From Chloroflexota bacterium (lineage in GTDB: Bacteria > Chloroflexota > Dehalococcoidia > JACQUO01), in NCBI GenBank assembly GCA_016210205.1, contig JACQUO010000024.1, positions 93,105 through 125,739 of the forward strand: a stretch of 32,635 nucleotides of DNA, written 5' to 3'. Both the position numbers and the translations under genes were made by a program. Of this stretch, positions 25,285-31,799 are shown one piece after another; the first letter of the stretch is position 1, and every line of letters starts with the position of its first letter. The notes beneath the pieces were generated by a model. The model was not told the origin of the DNA. It searched no databases and saw nothing but the letters and a program-made list of their open reading frames with translations.

Positions 25285-25496
25285 GGGCGTCCTCCTTGAT
25301 GTCTGGGGGCAACCTCAACCCCCTGTGGCCTCACCCGCCTTGGGCCCCTCCCTGCCGGGAGGCCAGGCCCCCGGCTCCGGGCACACTCTTGGGCCATGAG
25401 CCGCCGCGCCAGGGTGGCGACCCCGGCTCCCCTCGGCCCCCGGGCGAGACGGGGCTCCCTCAATCTCCCGGTAGAGGTCTCCCTCAAATTTTCCAT
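25281..25496 (-). CDS. Possible 71-aa Arg/Gly/Pro-rich ORF within the gvp operon
   Basis: ATG 25496 has GGAGGGGAGG upstream, and the stop overlaps the gvpF/L start in an ATGA. This is the same coupling seen at other junctions of this operon. The protein itself (rich in R, G, P; MENLRETSTGRLREPR at the start) is low-complexity and unlike any family I know. The alternative frame reads NGKFEGDLYREIEG, which looks more protein-like over its first part and has no start. It may be a real small gene, a decayed one, or chance in GC-rich DNA. Confidence 0.3.
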   Translation of the reverse strand: MENLRETSTGRLREPRLARGPRGAGVATLARRLMAQECARSRGPGLPAGRGPRRVRPQGVEVAPRHQGGRP

Positions 25497-25512
25497 TTGG
25501 CCCCCTCCCCTC

Positions 25513-25839
25513 CTAGTATCCGATGGTCATGTTCCGCCCCGGCCGGGGGCCAAGGCAATGCTCCGCGGCGGCCACGCTGGGAGGCCCGGAGGACTCCCCT
25601 GAGTTTGGCCTCCTGCCCCCTAGCTTCTCTATGGTGGGGCGGATTTCCCCCAGGCGGGCCTCGACGCGCCGCTGCCGTTTGGCCAGCATGGCCAGCTCTG
25701 CCTCCAGGCGCTGCCGCTCCTTGTCCAGGAGATAGACTTCCAGGTAGGTGGAGCCCTGCTGGCGCGGTGTGGAGCGGGCGTGGGTGCCGATGGTGGTCCG
25801 GATGTCGCCCAGGCTCTTGAGCTGGGTGATGCTTCTCAT
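25513..25839 (-). CDS. Small coiled-coil protein of the gas vesicle operon
   Basis: 108 aa from ATG 25839 (AAAGGA with 6-nt spacing; an ATG two codons earlier abuts it). Residues 1-30 (ITQLKSLGDIRTTIGTHARS, then TPRQQG) are basic and distinctive. Residues about 33-75 are a heptad-like helix (LDKERQRLEAELAMLAKRQR, RVEARLGEIRPTIEKLG). The last 30 residues are Gly/Pro/Ser-rich. It might be a GvpV-like protein, which has a similar short basic start and helix, but I am not sure. It follows gvpN by 28 nt, so a role in vesicle assembly or shape is inferred from context only. Confidence 0.7.
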   Translation of the reverse strand: MRSITQLKSLGDIRTTIGTHARSTPRQQGSTYLEVYLLDKERQRLEAELAMLAKRQRRVEARLGEIRPTIEKLGGRRPNSGESSGPPSVAAAEHCLGPRPGRNMTIGY

Positions 25840-25867
25840 GGGCATTCCTTTCTTGGTTCCGTTGGCC

Positions 25868-26785
25868 TCAGCCGTGGTGGCGGCGGATGAGCTCATCCAG
25901 CGCCTTCTTAACCTTGACGGTTGGGGCCTTGCTCCCCCCACGGGAGGACTCGGAGACCAGGATGTCCTGGCAAAGCTGCCGGAGCAGCCCATCGCCCGGG
26001 GGGCGGGAGCCGTTGGCCGCCTTCAAGGCCCGGGCTACCATGATGCAGCCCCGCAGGGTGGGCAGGAACTCGCAGGCCCCCGACTCCCGGAGGCCGCGGA
26101 CAATGCGCACCACCCGAGTCGCCTCGGCCAGCTCAATCCCGGACCTGGCCTGGGTGATGGCCACCTCCGTCTCCTCGTCGAAGTGGCCCAGGTCCAGGGT
26201 AATCATCCGGTCCCGCAGGGCATCCTGGGTGCGATACACCCCGGCGTACTCTTCGGGGTTGCTGGTGAAGATGGCCGTGAAGTCGGGATGGACGCGGAGA
26301 TACCCTTCTCCCTCCAGGGAGCCGGGCAGGTCCAGCATCCGCTCCTGGAGCACCGCCAGTAGCACATTGTTGGCCTCGGGGCGGGAGCGGGTGAACTCGT
26401 CGTAGATGAGGGTGAAGCCGTGGCGGCAGGCGATGGTGAGGCGATTGTCCACCCAGCGCTGGCTCAAGTCTTCCTCGGTTTTAAGGACCGAGTGGATGTA
26501 GTTGTCAATCACCTTGCGCATACGGTAGCCGTGCTCAGCACCCACCAGGTCGGAGGTGGAGAACTCCTCGTCCCCGTGAATCATGACCACGGGACGGCCT
26601 AGCCGGGCGGCCACATGCAGGGCCAGGGTGGTCTTCCCCGTGCCCGAGGCCCCACGGAAGTGGATGGGGAAGCCCGCAGCGATGTAAGTGAGGGCACGCC
26701 CCGTCAAATCTCGGACGAAGGTCGTCTCCACGAAGTTGGGCAGGGGCCGCGGCTGGAGCAGGGCGGTCTGGGCGTCCATGAACAT
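25868..26785 (-). CDS. gvpN: Gas vesicle ATPase GvpN
   Basis: 305 aa, ATG 26785 with GGAGGAGA upstream. It is a MoxR-type AAA+ ATPase: Walker A GASGTGKT (45-52), Walker B LIYDEF (127-132, D129-E130), sensor TAIFTSNPEEYAGV, and arginine-finger region ALRDRM. The opening PLPNFVETTFVRDLTGRALT and HGDEEFSTSDLVGAEHGYRM are specific to GvpN. GvpN is needed for widening or maturing vesicles from small biconical bodies. The C-terminal 40 residues (KAPTVKVKKALDELIRRHHG) are a short Lys-rich helix. Confidence 0.95.
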   Translation of the reverse strand: MFMDAQTALLQPRPLPNFVETTFVRDLTGRALTYIAAGFPIHFRGASGTGKTTLALHVAARLGRPVVMIHGDEEFSTSDLVGAEHGYRMRKVIDNYIHSVLKTEEDLSQRWVDNRLTIACRHGFTLIYDEFTRSRPEANNVLLAVLQERMLDLPGSLEGEGYLRVHPDFTAIFTSNPEEYAGVYRTQDALRDRMITLDLGHFDEETEVAITQARSGIELAEATRVVRIVRGLRESGACEFLPTLRGCIMVARALKAANGSRPPGDGLLRQLCQDILVSESSRGGSKAPTVKVKKALDELIRRHHG

Positions 26786-26857
26786 GGGCTTCTCTCCTCC
26801 AGGGAAAGGCCCCCTTACGGAGCCTTTCCCCCTTTTCGCCGTCGTCTGGTCGCGCCT

Positions 26858-27331
26858 TCAGGCTCGAGCGCCCACGGGCACCCGGGCCGTCTGGCCCGAG
26901 GGCTTGGCCCCTCCGTTGCCTCGGCGGCCTTTTATCTTGGAGGCAAGCTCTTCCGCCCCCTCCGCGCCGGGCGCGGGGGGTGGGGTGACGGCGCCACCCC
27001 CGTTGCGCCTGGCTCGTAGCGTCCGGCCCAGGCCCTGCCACTCCGCCCTGGCCCCGGCGTGCTCCTGGGCGATTTCCTTCATCAGGCCATGGACACGGGC
27101 CTTCCGCTGCTGCTCCGTCTGGGTGAGGGCAGCGCGACCCCGAGCCAGCTCCGCCCGCTGCTTGCGGGCCAGGGCCTGGTGCGCCTTCTCCAGCTCCTGG
27201 AGCTGGGCCGCCGTGGCCTGCTTCTGGGTGGACACCTCTCTCTTTATGGTGGCAATACCCGTGGCCCTGGCCTCGCAGGCCCCGATGATTTCCCTGGTCA
27301 AGCTGTGCATGGCTTCCTTAGCTCCCGACAT
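26858..27331 (-). CDS. Long coiled-coil protein of the gas vesicle operon (GvpC-position)
   Basis: 157 aa, ATG with AAAGGAGGAGAGAG just upstream, an excellent ribosome site. Residues 1-105 are one long charged helix, rich in A, Q, E, K and R (REVSTQKQATAAQLQELEKA, ALARKQRAELARGRAALTQT, VHGLMKEIAQEHAGARAEWQ). Residues 110-157 are Gly/Pro-rich and disordered. It lies between gvpA and gvpN, the slot occupied by gvpC in many clusters, and GvpC is also helical. However, no clear 33-residue repeats are seen. It may be a functional counterpart that strengthens the wall, or an unrelated accessory. No family recognised with confidence. Confidence 0.7.
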   Translation of the reverse strand: MSGAKEAMHSLTREIIGACEARATGIATIKREVSTQKQATAAQLQELEKAHQALARKQRAELARGRAALTQTEQQRKARVHGLMKEIAQEHAGARAEWQGLGRTLRARRNGGGAVTPPPAPGAEGAEELASKIKGRRGNGGAKPSGQTARVPVGARA

Positions 27332-27520
27332 CTCTCTCCTCCTTTGTTCTCTGCTGTCCTGGTGAAACTAGCTCCGGGTGGCCCTGCCCGCCGCCGGGCC
27401 TCCAGCCCTGGGCTTAAGACACTGCCAGCGCCCCAAGCCCCCCTTTTACCTTGCCGCGAGGGGAGAGCCCGACTGCAAGGCCGACCTCAGCGGACCACCC
27501 GGAGCACTCGGTGCCGAGGC

Positions 27521-27727
27521 CTAGGCGGCGGCTGCCGTCAGCCCCACGGCCTCGGCATACTTCAGAAAGGTATCCACGCCGGCCACCGTCACCCTGGCCT
27601 CGATGGCCAGGATTTCGATGCCCACCAGGCTGACCCGGACCCAGGCGTCCACCACCACACCCTTGTCCAGGATGCGGTCCACGACCTCGGCCAGGCTGGA
27701 GGACCCCATGGATTTCTCGATTGACAT
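27521..27727 (-). CDS. gvpA: Major gas vesicle structural protein GvpA
   Basis: 68 aa, ATG 27727 with GAGGAGGTGAAGG upstream. The sequence [40 protein letters not shown] and LKYAEAVGL is nearly the textbook GvpA. It includes [12 protein letters not shown], which forms the beta hairpin lining the gas-facing wall. It is the first gene of the operon, as usual for the most abundant protein. A 189-nt gap with short GC inverted repeats separates it from the next gene, which would allow partial termination and excess gvpA mRNA. Confidence 0.96.
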   Translation of the reverse strand: MSIEKSMGSSSLAEVVDRILDKGVVVDAWVRVSLVGIEILAIEARVTVAGVDTFLKYAEAVGLTAAAA

Positions 27728-28065
27728 CCTTCACCTCCTCAAGATTCTGCCCCCCTCCATCCTCAGGCCCAGCGGGCTCCCGGACTGGGTGGGGAAACGG
27801 GGAGAGGACACCAGGCATTGTGCCACGCCCACCTGGGGGCAACAACACACCCCAGGATACAGCTGCCACCCTCCAGGGGATGCCCCCATCCGGTGGCAAC
27901 GCCCTGGGCCCAAGCCATCCCGAGGTATGTCCCCGTCCAGGGGTTGCCCACCGCCCTTTACCACCAGGTAGAATTAGCGGGCTGTCCCTCCGCCGAGGAG
28001 TCCCGAAGCCTACCCCAAGCCCCCAAAGGTCCCGTTTTCCCCTCCTTGAGAAAGGGGGATGCCCC
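27728..28065. promoter_or_regulatory. Divergent control region between gvpA and the response regulator
   Basis: 338 nt without a gene. It holds an inverted repeat TGCCACC (27864-27870) / GGTGGCA (27892-27898) enclosing GGATG-CCCC-CATCC (27878-27891). It also holds a direct repeat, TCCAGGGGATGCCC (from 27872) and TCCAGGGGTTGCCC (from 27936). No good -10/-35 pair faces gvpA; the best is TTGTTG-N17-CACAAT on the - strand near 27815-27845, which is weak. This suggests activator-dependent expression. Toward the response regulator TTGCCC (27944) and TAGAAT (27969) have a 19-nt spacer. Confidence 0.45.
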
Positions 28066-28797
28066 ATGGAAAGACTGCCCTCGCTCATCGCCGAGTCCCA
28101 GGGGACGACCCTGGCGCACGGAAAAAGCGCCCCCCCAGGGGCCTTACGGGTGCTCATTGTGGATGACCATCCCGTGGTCAGGGATGGGCTGCAAGCTATG
28201 CTGGAGGTCAGCCCGGGCCTGGAGGTGGTGGGGGCTGCCGCGGATGGCGAAGGAGCCCTGGAGCAGGCCCGCCGCCTCCAGCCCGATGTGGTGCTCATGG
28301 ACATCCGCATGCCGGGGATAAACGGGATTGAGGCCACCCAGCGCATTAAGGCGGCTTACCCCCAGACCGCGGTCATCATCCTCACCATGTACGACAGCGA
28401 GGTGTATCTGTTGGAGGCCCTGCGCGCGGGGGCGGCGGGATACCTGGTGAAGGACTGCAGCCGGGAGCTTCTCTGCTATGCCATCAGTGCCGCGGCGGAG
28501 GGGGGAACCATGGTGAGGAGCAGCCAGCCCCTGAAAGGGATGCCCTGGCCCCGGGCCGGGGATAAAAAAGGCCCCCAGGAGACGAAAGACCTGGGGGGAC
28601 GGGAGCAGCTAACGGGACGCGAGCGGGAGGTGCTGCGCTTGGTGGCTCAGGGGCGAGCCAACAAGGAAATCGCCCGGGAACTGAGCCTGGCGGAGGTCAC
28701 CGTGAAAAAATATGTGCAGAGCCTCATGGGCAAGCTGGGGGCGGCCAACCGCACCGGCGCTGCCATCCTGGCCCTGCGGCTGGGCCTGGCCGAATGA
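28066..28797 (+). CDS. NarL/FixJ-family response regulator
   Basis: 243 aa from ATG 28066 (AAGGGGG 7 nt upstream). The receiver domain is intact: acidic pair D33-D34 (VLIVDDHP), phospho-acceptor D79 (VLMDIRMPG), T107 (ILTMYD) and K129 (YLVKD). A linker (about 145-178) precedes a LuxR-type HTH, LTGREREVLRLVAQGRANKE, then IARELSLAEVTVKKYVQSLM. The first 25 residues are an extra, polar extension. No histidine kinase is in the window. It reads away from gvpA across a shared 338-nt region, so it is the most likely regulator of the gas vesicle operon, possibly sensing light, oxygen or nutrients. That link is inferred. Confidence 0.9.
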   Translation: MERLPSLIAESQGTTLAHGKSAPPGALRVLIVDDHPVVRDGLQAMLEVSPGLEVVGAAADGEGALEQARRLQPDVVLMDIRMPGINGIEATQRIKAAYPQTAVIILTMYDSEVYLLEALRAGAAGYLVKDCSRELLCYAISAAAEGGTMVRSSQPLKGMPWPRAGDKKGPQETKDLGGREQLTGREREVLRLVAQGRANKEIARELSLAEVTVKKYVQSLMGKLGAANRTGAAILALRLGLAE

Positions 28798-28902
28798 GGG
28801 AGATGGCTGCCCCGAGCACAAAAAGCCCCCCCAAAGGCCTCATAGCCCGGAGGGGAGGTGCAGCCTGAGCGCTGACGCCTTGAAGGCGCTATGGGGGCAA
28901 GG

Positions 28903-28926
28903 AAAAGCCCCTCCGCCAAGGGGCCC
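28903..28926 (-). terminator. Intrinsic terminator of the zinc-ribbon gene
   Basis: On the - strand GCCCCT-TGGCGG-AGGGGC is a perfect 6-bp stem followed by TTTTCC. It lies 37 nt past the stop at 28961. Confidence 0.65.
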
Positions 28927-28960
28927 GAGGGGCATCCTCGTCTCTGGGGAACCGGGTTAG

Positions 28961-29170
28961 CTAGCGATAGCGGGGCGTATGGGACACGCCACTGACAATG
29001 GGCTCATTCACATAGACATCGCCATTGCGAATCTTGATGTTGAAGCCGCACTCCGGATTGGTGCACACCCACGCCTTGTAGTGAATAGGCGCCCCCTGGC
29101 TGCCGAAATCCGACAGCGGCACCAAATCCCCCGTCCCACACTTCTGACACTTCGGTAAGGACTCCACCAT
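28961..29170 (-). CDS. Small zinc-ribbon protein
   Basis: 69 aa from ATG 29170; the GTG one codon later has better spacing (5 nt) to GAGGAGG and may be the true start. Two CxxC-type knuckles, CQKCGTGDLVPLSDFG and CTNPECGFNIKIRNGD, make a four-Cys zinc ribbon. The middle HYKAWVCTNPECG looks like the common bacterial rubredoxin/ribbon small proteins. No catalytic feature is present. It has its own promoter and terminator, so it is monocistronic. Function unknown; nucleic acid or protein binding is typical of this fold. Confidence 0.7.
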   Translation of the reverse strand: MVESLPKCQKCGTGDLVPLSDFGSQGAPIHYKAWVCTNPECGFNIKIRNGDVYVNEPIVSGVSHTPRYR

Positions 29171-29203
29171 GGCCTCCTCACACCCAGAATTTGTGACTTT
29201 CGT

Positions 29204-29232
29204 ATCATACACTACTCCCCGCAGATTGGCAA
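29204..29232 (-). promoter_or_regulatory. Promoter of the zinc-ribbon gene
   Basis: On the - strand TTGCCA, 17 nt, TATGAT; 33 nt lie between the -10 and the ATG at 29170. The region is AT-rich compared with its surroundings. Confidence 0.6.
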
Positions 29233-29286
29233 GAGTTAAGAAGTATATTGATGCAAACCCAGTAGCTTCCTCCGCCAAACTCTGAG

Positions 29287-29868
29287 TTACCCCTCAAGAC
29301 GGCCAGAGCCCAGGGGTGTGTACAATGCCCCCTGGGGGGTCAGGGTGCTCCGTATCACCCCCACCTCCCTCACCGCCCAAGAGGGCAGCTCGGGTAGGAA
29401 TGCCTGCCCCAGGGCCTGCCCCAGCCGCCGCCGCTCCTCATTGGTAGCGCCGTCCCGCATCCGCCCCAGGGTGAGATGGGGGGAGAAGGGCCGCCGCTCC
29501 GGGGGAAACCCCAGGGGCCATAGGGCCGCCTCCACCGCGGCCTGGAGCGCCCGCAGGCTCTCCACCTCCCCGCCCACCCCCACCCAGACCACCCGGGGCG
29601 ACCCCACCGCCGGAAAAGCCCCCAATCCCCCCAACTGGAGCCGGAAGGGCGCCAGGGGCGCCGCGGCCCGGCCCACCGCCTCCGTCACCGAGGACACGCG
29701 CTCAGCCGGGAGGGGGCCCAGGACCTGGAGGGTGAGGTGCATGCCCTCCGCAGAGGCCCAGCGGACGACGGGGGGCGTGGCCCTCCGCAGGCCCGCCACG
29801 GCCTGGGCCAGGGCCGCCTTGACCTCGGCGGAGAGCTCCACCGCCACGAAGGTCCGGACTAGCTCCAA
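29287..29868 (-). CDS. thpR: RNA 2',3'-cyclic phosphodiesterase (2'-5' RNA ligase family)
   Basis: 193 aa, TTG start inside the end of the amidohydrolase gene (10-nt overlap). Family hallmarks are the opening VRTFVAVEL and two H-x-T-x motifs, HLTLQVLG (about residue 44) and HLTLGRMRDG (about 131), which form the catalytic pair. Members hydrolyse 2',3'-cyclic phosphate ends on RNA and can join 2'-5' linkages in vitro. The C-terminal LYTPLGSGRL is also typical. It is co-transcribed with the amidohydrolase, with no evident pathway link. Confidence 0.92.
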   Translation of the reverse strand: MELVRTFVAVELSAEVKAALAQAVAGLRRATPPVVRWASAEGMHLTLQVLGPLPAERVSSVTEAVGRAAAPLAPFRLQLGGLGAFPAVGSPRVVWVGVGGEVESLRALQAAVEAALWPLGFPPERRPFSPHLTLGRMRDGATNEERRRLGQALGQAFLPELPSWAVREVGVIRSTLTPQGALYTPLGSGRLEG

Positions 29869-30701
29869 CCCAGGAGCCTCTGGGCGTTGCCCCCCAGGAT
29901 TTGTGCCTCCACCTGGGGGGCCAGGCGCAGGCCGCGGATGTCCCGGAGTAGGCGCTGCTGGCCCAGGAGGGGGTAGTCGCTGCCGTGGAGGATTTTATCC
30001 GCCCCCACCAGCTCCGCCACCCGCGGGAAGACTTGAGGTCGGTAGAGGTATGGGGAGGCCGCGGTGTCGAAATAGACATTCTTCAGGGCCGCCTCCACCT
30101 CGGGCATGAGGGCGTAGAAGGGGAGGCCTCCTCCCCAGTGGGCCAGCACCACCGGGTTCTGGGGGAAGGCGGTGATGAAACACCACACGCCCTCCAGGGT
30201 GACCCGGCCCTTGCCGGCGTAGAGATGACCCACGGGCTCGGAGACATGGGTGAGGAGGATGAGGCCCCGCTCCCGGGCCACCTGGGCCAGAGAGGCGAGC
30301 AAGGCCTGGTCCCCCAAGTCGAAGCCCTGGTCGTCGGGGCGCATCTCCCCCAGCCCCCTTAGCCCTCCCGCGGCGCAGCGCTCGGCCTCCCGGACCGCCA
30401 CCTCCCGCTCTGAGGGGTTCACCATGCCGAAGCCTACGAGGCGCTGAGGCTGGCGGGCCACTGCCTCCATGAGGTAATCGTTGGCGCGGCGGACCAGCTC
30501 CGGGTCCTTCCAGGGGAAGGAGAGAGCCACGGAGACATCGATGCCCACTCGGTCCATGCTGGCCAGGAGGTCGGCGGCGGTGGCCAGCTTGGCCTTGGGG
30601 CTGGAGTAGAGGGAGGCGAAGCCGGCCTCCCGTCGCAGATAGGAGTCCCGCTCCGCCACCACCCAGGGGGGGAAGATGTGGGTATGGAAGTCGAAAATCA
30701 C
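29859..30701 (-). CDS. Amidohydrolase family 2 (TIM-barrel metal-dependent hydrolase)
   Basis: 280 aa, GTG start. Metal ligands fit the family: DFHTHIFP (H6, H8) at the N-terminus, LLTHVSEP and VVLAHWGGG in the barrel, and ILHGSDYPLL (catalytic Asp). It belongs to the ACMSD/gamma-resorcylate decarboxylase/TatD-like amidohydrolase group. The substrate is unknown; decarboxylation or C-N hydrolysis are both possible. A promoter (30708-30736) ends 6 nt before the GTG and there is no Shine-Dalgarno, so the mRNA is probably leaderless. An HxlR regulator gene lies just upstream in the same direction. Confidence 0.85.
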   Translation of the reverse strand: MIFDFHTHIFPPWVVAERDSYLRREAGFASLYSSPKAKLATAADLLASMDRVGIDVSVALSFPWKDPELVRRANDYLMEAVARQPQRLVGFGMVNPSEREVAVREAERCAAGGLRGLGEMRPDDQGFDLGDQALLASLAQVARERGLILLTHVSEPVGHLYAGKGRVTLEGVWCFITAFPQNPVVLAHWGGGLPFYALMPEVEAALKNVYFDTAASPYLYRPQVFPRVAELVGADKILHGSDYPLLGQQRLLRDIRGLRLAPQVEAQILGGNAQRLLGWS

Positions 30702-30707
30702 AGGGGA

Positions 30708-30736
30708 ATTATACGGAGGACGGAAAGGCGGGTCAA
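30708..30736 (-). promoter_or_regulatory. Promoter giving a probable leaderless amidohydrolase mRNA
   Basis: On the - strand TTGACC, 17 nt, TATAAT, then only six bases (TCCCCT) before GTG. The start point would fall at or within a base or two of the start codon. Confidence 0.7.
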
Positions 30737-30755
30737 CGAAGGGCCCAGGGAGCCG

Positions 30756-31070
30756 CTACGGGGAGCCGCCGCCGCTGCCCCAGTCCCGCATGGCCTCCAG
30801 GATGGACGAGAGGCTGCGGCCCCGCGCCGAGAGGCTGTACTCCACCCGGGGGGGCACTTCGGGATAGACCTGCCGCTGCACAATCCGCGCTCGCTCCAGC
30901 TCCTTGAGCCGCGCGGAGAGGGTCTTGGGGCTGATGCCGGTGAGGGAGTCCCGAAGCTGCCCGAAACGACGGGTGCCCTCCATGAGGTCTCGGAGGATGA
31001 GGACAGTCCATTTGGAGCCGACGACCTTGAGGGTCTTCTCGATAGGACACTGGCTGGTGGCGGTGGCCAT
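30756..31070 (-). CDS. HxlR-family transcriptional regulator
   Basis: 104 aa from ATG 31070. CPIEKTLKVVGSKWTVLILR with the conserved N-terminal Cys (C8), GTRRFGQLRDSLTGISPKTL and RVEYSLSARGRSL define the HxlR winged helix. The Cys suggests sensing of electrophiles or redox stress, as in several members. A strong promoter (31120-31148) and a CAGGAA/TTCCTG inverted repeat (31084-31105) precede it, consistent with self-regulation. The true start could be earlier, but upstream residues are not family-like. Confidence 0.9.
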   Translation of the reverse strand: MATATSQCPIEKTLKVVGSKWTVLILRDLMEGTRRFGQLRDSLTGISPKTLSARLKELERARIVQRQVYPEVPPRVEYSLSARGRSLSSILEAMRDWGSGGGSP

Positions 31071-31083
31071 GATTATTCCCCCC

Positions 31084-31105
31084 AGGAAACTTAAGCACCT
31101 TCCTG
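31084..31105 (-). promoter_or_regulatory. Operator candidate of the HxlR gene
   Basis: CAGGAA (31084-31089) and TTCCTG (31100-31105) form an inverted repeat 10 nt apart, between the promoter and the start codon. This is a typical place for an autoregulatory site. Confidence 0.4.
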
Positions 31106-31119
31106 AAACTGCTATACAA

Positions 31120-31148
31120 AATATAATAATGGCCTTAAGATTTGTCAA
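31120..31148 (-). promoter_or_regulatory. Promoter of the HxlR gene
   Basis: On the - strand TTGACA, 17 nt, TATATT. The area is AT-rich. Confidence 0.7.
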
Positions 31149-31159
31149 TAACATCTCTA

Positions 31160-31189
31160 TGGACACCCCAGGGGCGGTTGCTCTATAAT
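31160..31189 (+). promoter_or_regulatory. Divergent + strand promoter with no gene behind it
   Basis: TGGACA, 18 nt, TATAAT. It lies back-to-back with the HxlR promoter but points into - strand genes. No + strand coding region of credible quality follows. Confidence 0.5.
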
Positions 31190-31237
31190 CAGGGCGTTGT
31201 AAGCTTCCTTCTCTCCGGAGCCTAGACACGAGGGGTC

Positions 31238-31408
31238 TTATTGTCTATAACGCTTGCGCTTGCGGGAGGAGAGGTAGACCCGTCCGGGGGGTGGGGGCTT
31301 GGGCTTGGGAGGCTTCTTGGACTTGGGCATATAGCCCAGGCCCATATCCACGGCCAGCTTGAGGACGCGGCCCAGGATGTCCTTATTGATTAGCCCGGCC
31401 AGGCTCAC
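31238..31408 (-). CDS. Small basic Lys/Pro-rich protein (56 aa), end of phage-like module
   Basis: GTG start at 31408 sharing GTGA with the stop of the preceding gene, TAA at 31238. Residues 1-25 (MSLAGLINKDILGRVLKLAV, then DMGLG) form a helix. Residues 27-56 are highly basic (PKSKKPPKPKPPPPGR, ending RKRKRYRQ). The tail could bind DNA or membrane. It is not a recognised family. Tight coupling to the upstream small genes is the main evidence that it is real. Confidence 0.55.
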   Translation of the reverse strand: MSLAGLINKDILGRVLKLAVDMGLGYMPKSKKPPKPKPPPPGRVYLSSRKRKRYRQ

Positions 31409-31617
31409 GGCTTATCCTCATCCTTAAGCTCTTTGCTCGGCGGCGAGAAGCGGTGGATGAAAGTTGCCACCTGGGAGAGCTGGTGCAAGACCACCACCCC
31501 ACCCAGGCCGGAGATGATGCCGATGCTGGTTAAGAGGAGCAGGCCATCGATGCCGCGGGAGAGGGCATAGCCATCCAGGGCGGTAATGGCCAGGATAGCT
31601 ATAATTGCGGGGGTCAT
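31405..31617 (-). CDS. Small two-helix membrane protein (holin-like layout)
   Basis: 70 aa. Two hydrophobic segments (about 3-18 and 24-44) are followed by a charged tail (SPPSKELKDEDKP). This size and layout is common among phage holins. It lies downstream of a tail-fibre-like gene, where lysis genes are often found. No endolysin gene is seen next to it, so the call is structural only. Both ends overlap neighbouring genes by four bases. Confidence 0.55.
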   Translation of the reverse strand: MTPAIIAILAITALDGYALSRGIDGLLLLTSIGIISGLGGVVVLHQLSQVATFIHRFSPPSKELKDEDKP

Positions 31618-31799
31618 TCAATCACCTCGAGGAAAGCGGCCAGGGCCTCGTGCTGGTCCTGGACGGACCAGGTCAAGGGGTCCCGGCTTTTCAGGGCTTT
31701 CAGCACGGCCCGGGCATCCTGCCGCTTCTGCTCGGCGAGCTCGGGCTGGCGGCGGGTGCGAAGGGTGCCATCGGGAAGAACCTCACGGACTTGGCTCAT
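31614..31799 (-). CDS. Hypothetical 61-aa protein, phage-like module
   Basis: Polar, mostly helical (ELAEQKRQDARAVLKALKSR), starting MSQVREVLPDGTLRTRRQPE. Its stop overlaps the next start (ATGA) and its start lies 17 nt inside the preceding gene. No family recognised. Confidence 0.55.
   Translation of the reverse strand: MSQVREVLPDGTLRTRRQPELAEQKRQDARAVLKALKSRDPLTWSVQDQHEALAAFLEVIE

Noticed and set aside
25212-25820. 202-aa + strand ORF across the gvp gap
   Set aside because: Pro/Trp/Gly-rich, overlaps two - strand genes, and has no ribosome site.
27820-27835. TGGCACAATGCC on the - strand as a sigma-54 promoter for gvpA
   Set aside because: The TGGCAC part fits the -24 element, but no TTGC-type -12 follows at the required spacing.
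27414-28346. 310-aa - strand ORF over gvpA and the control region
   Set aside because: Overlaps gvpA in another frame and the response regulator in antisense; composition is shadow-like.
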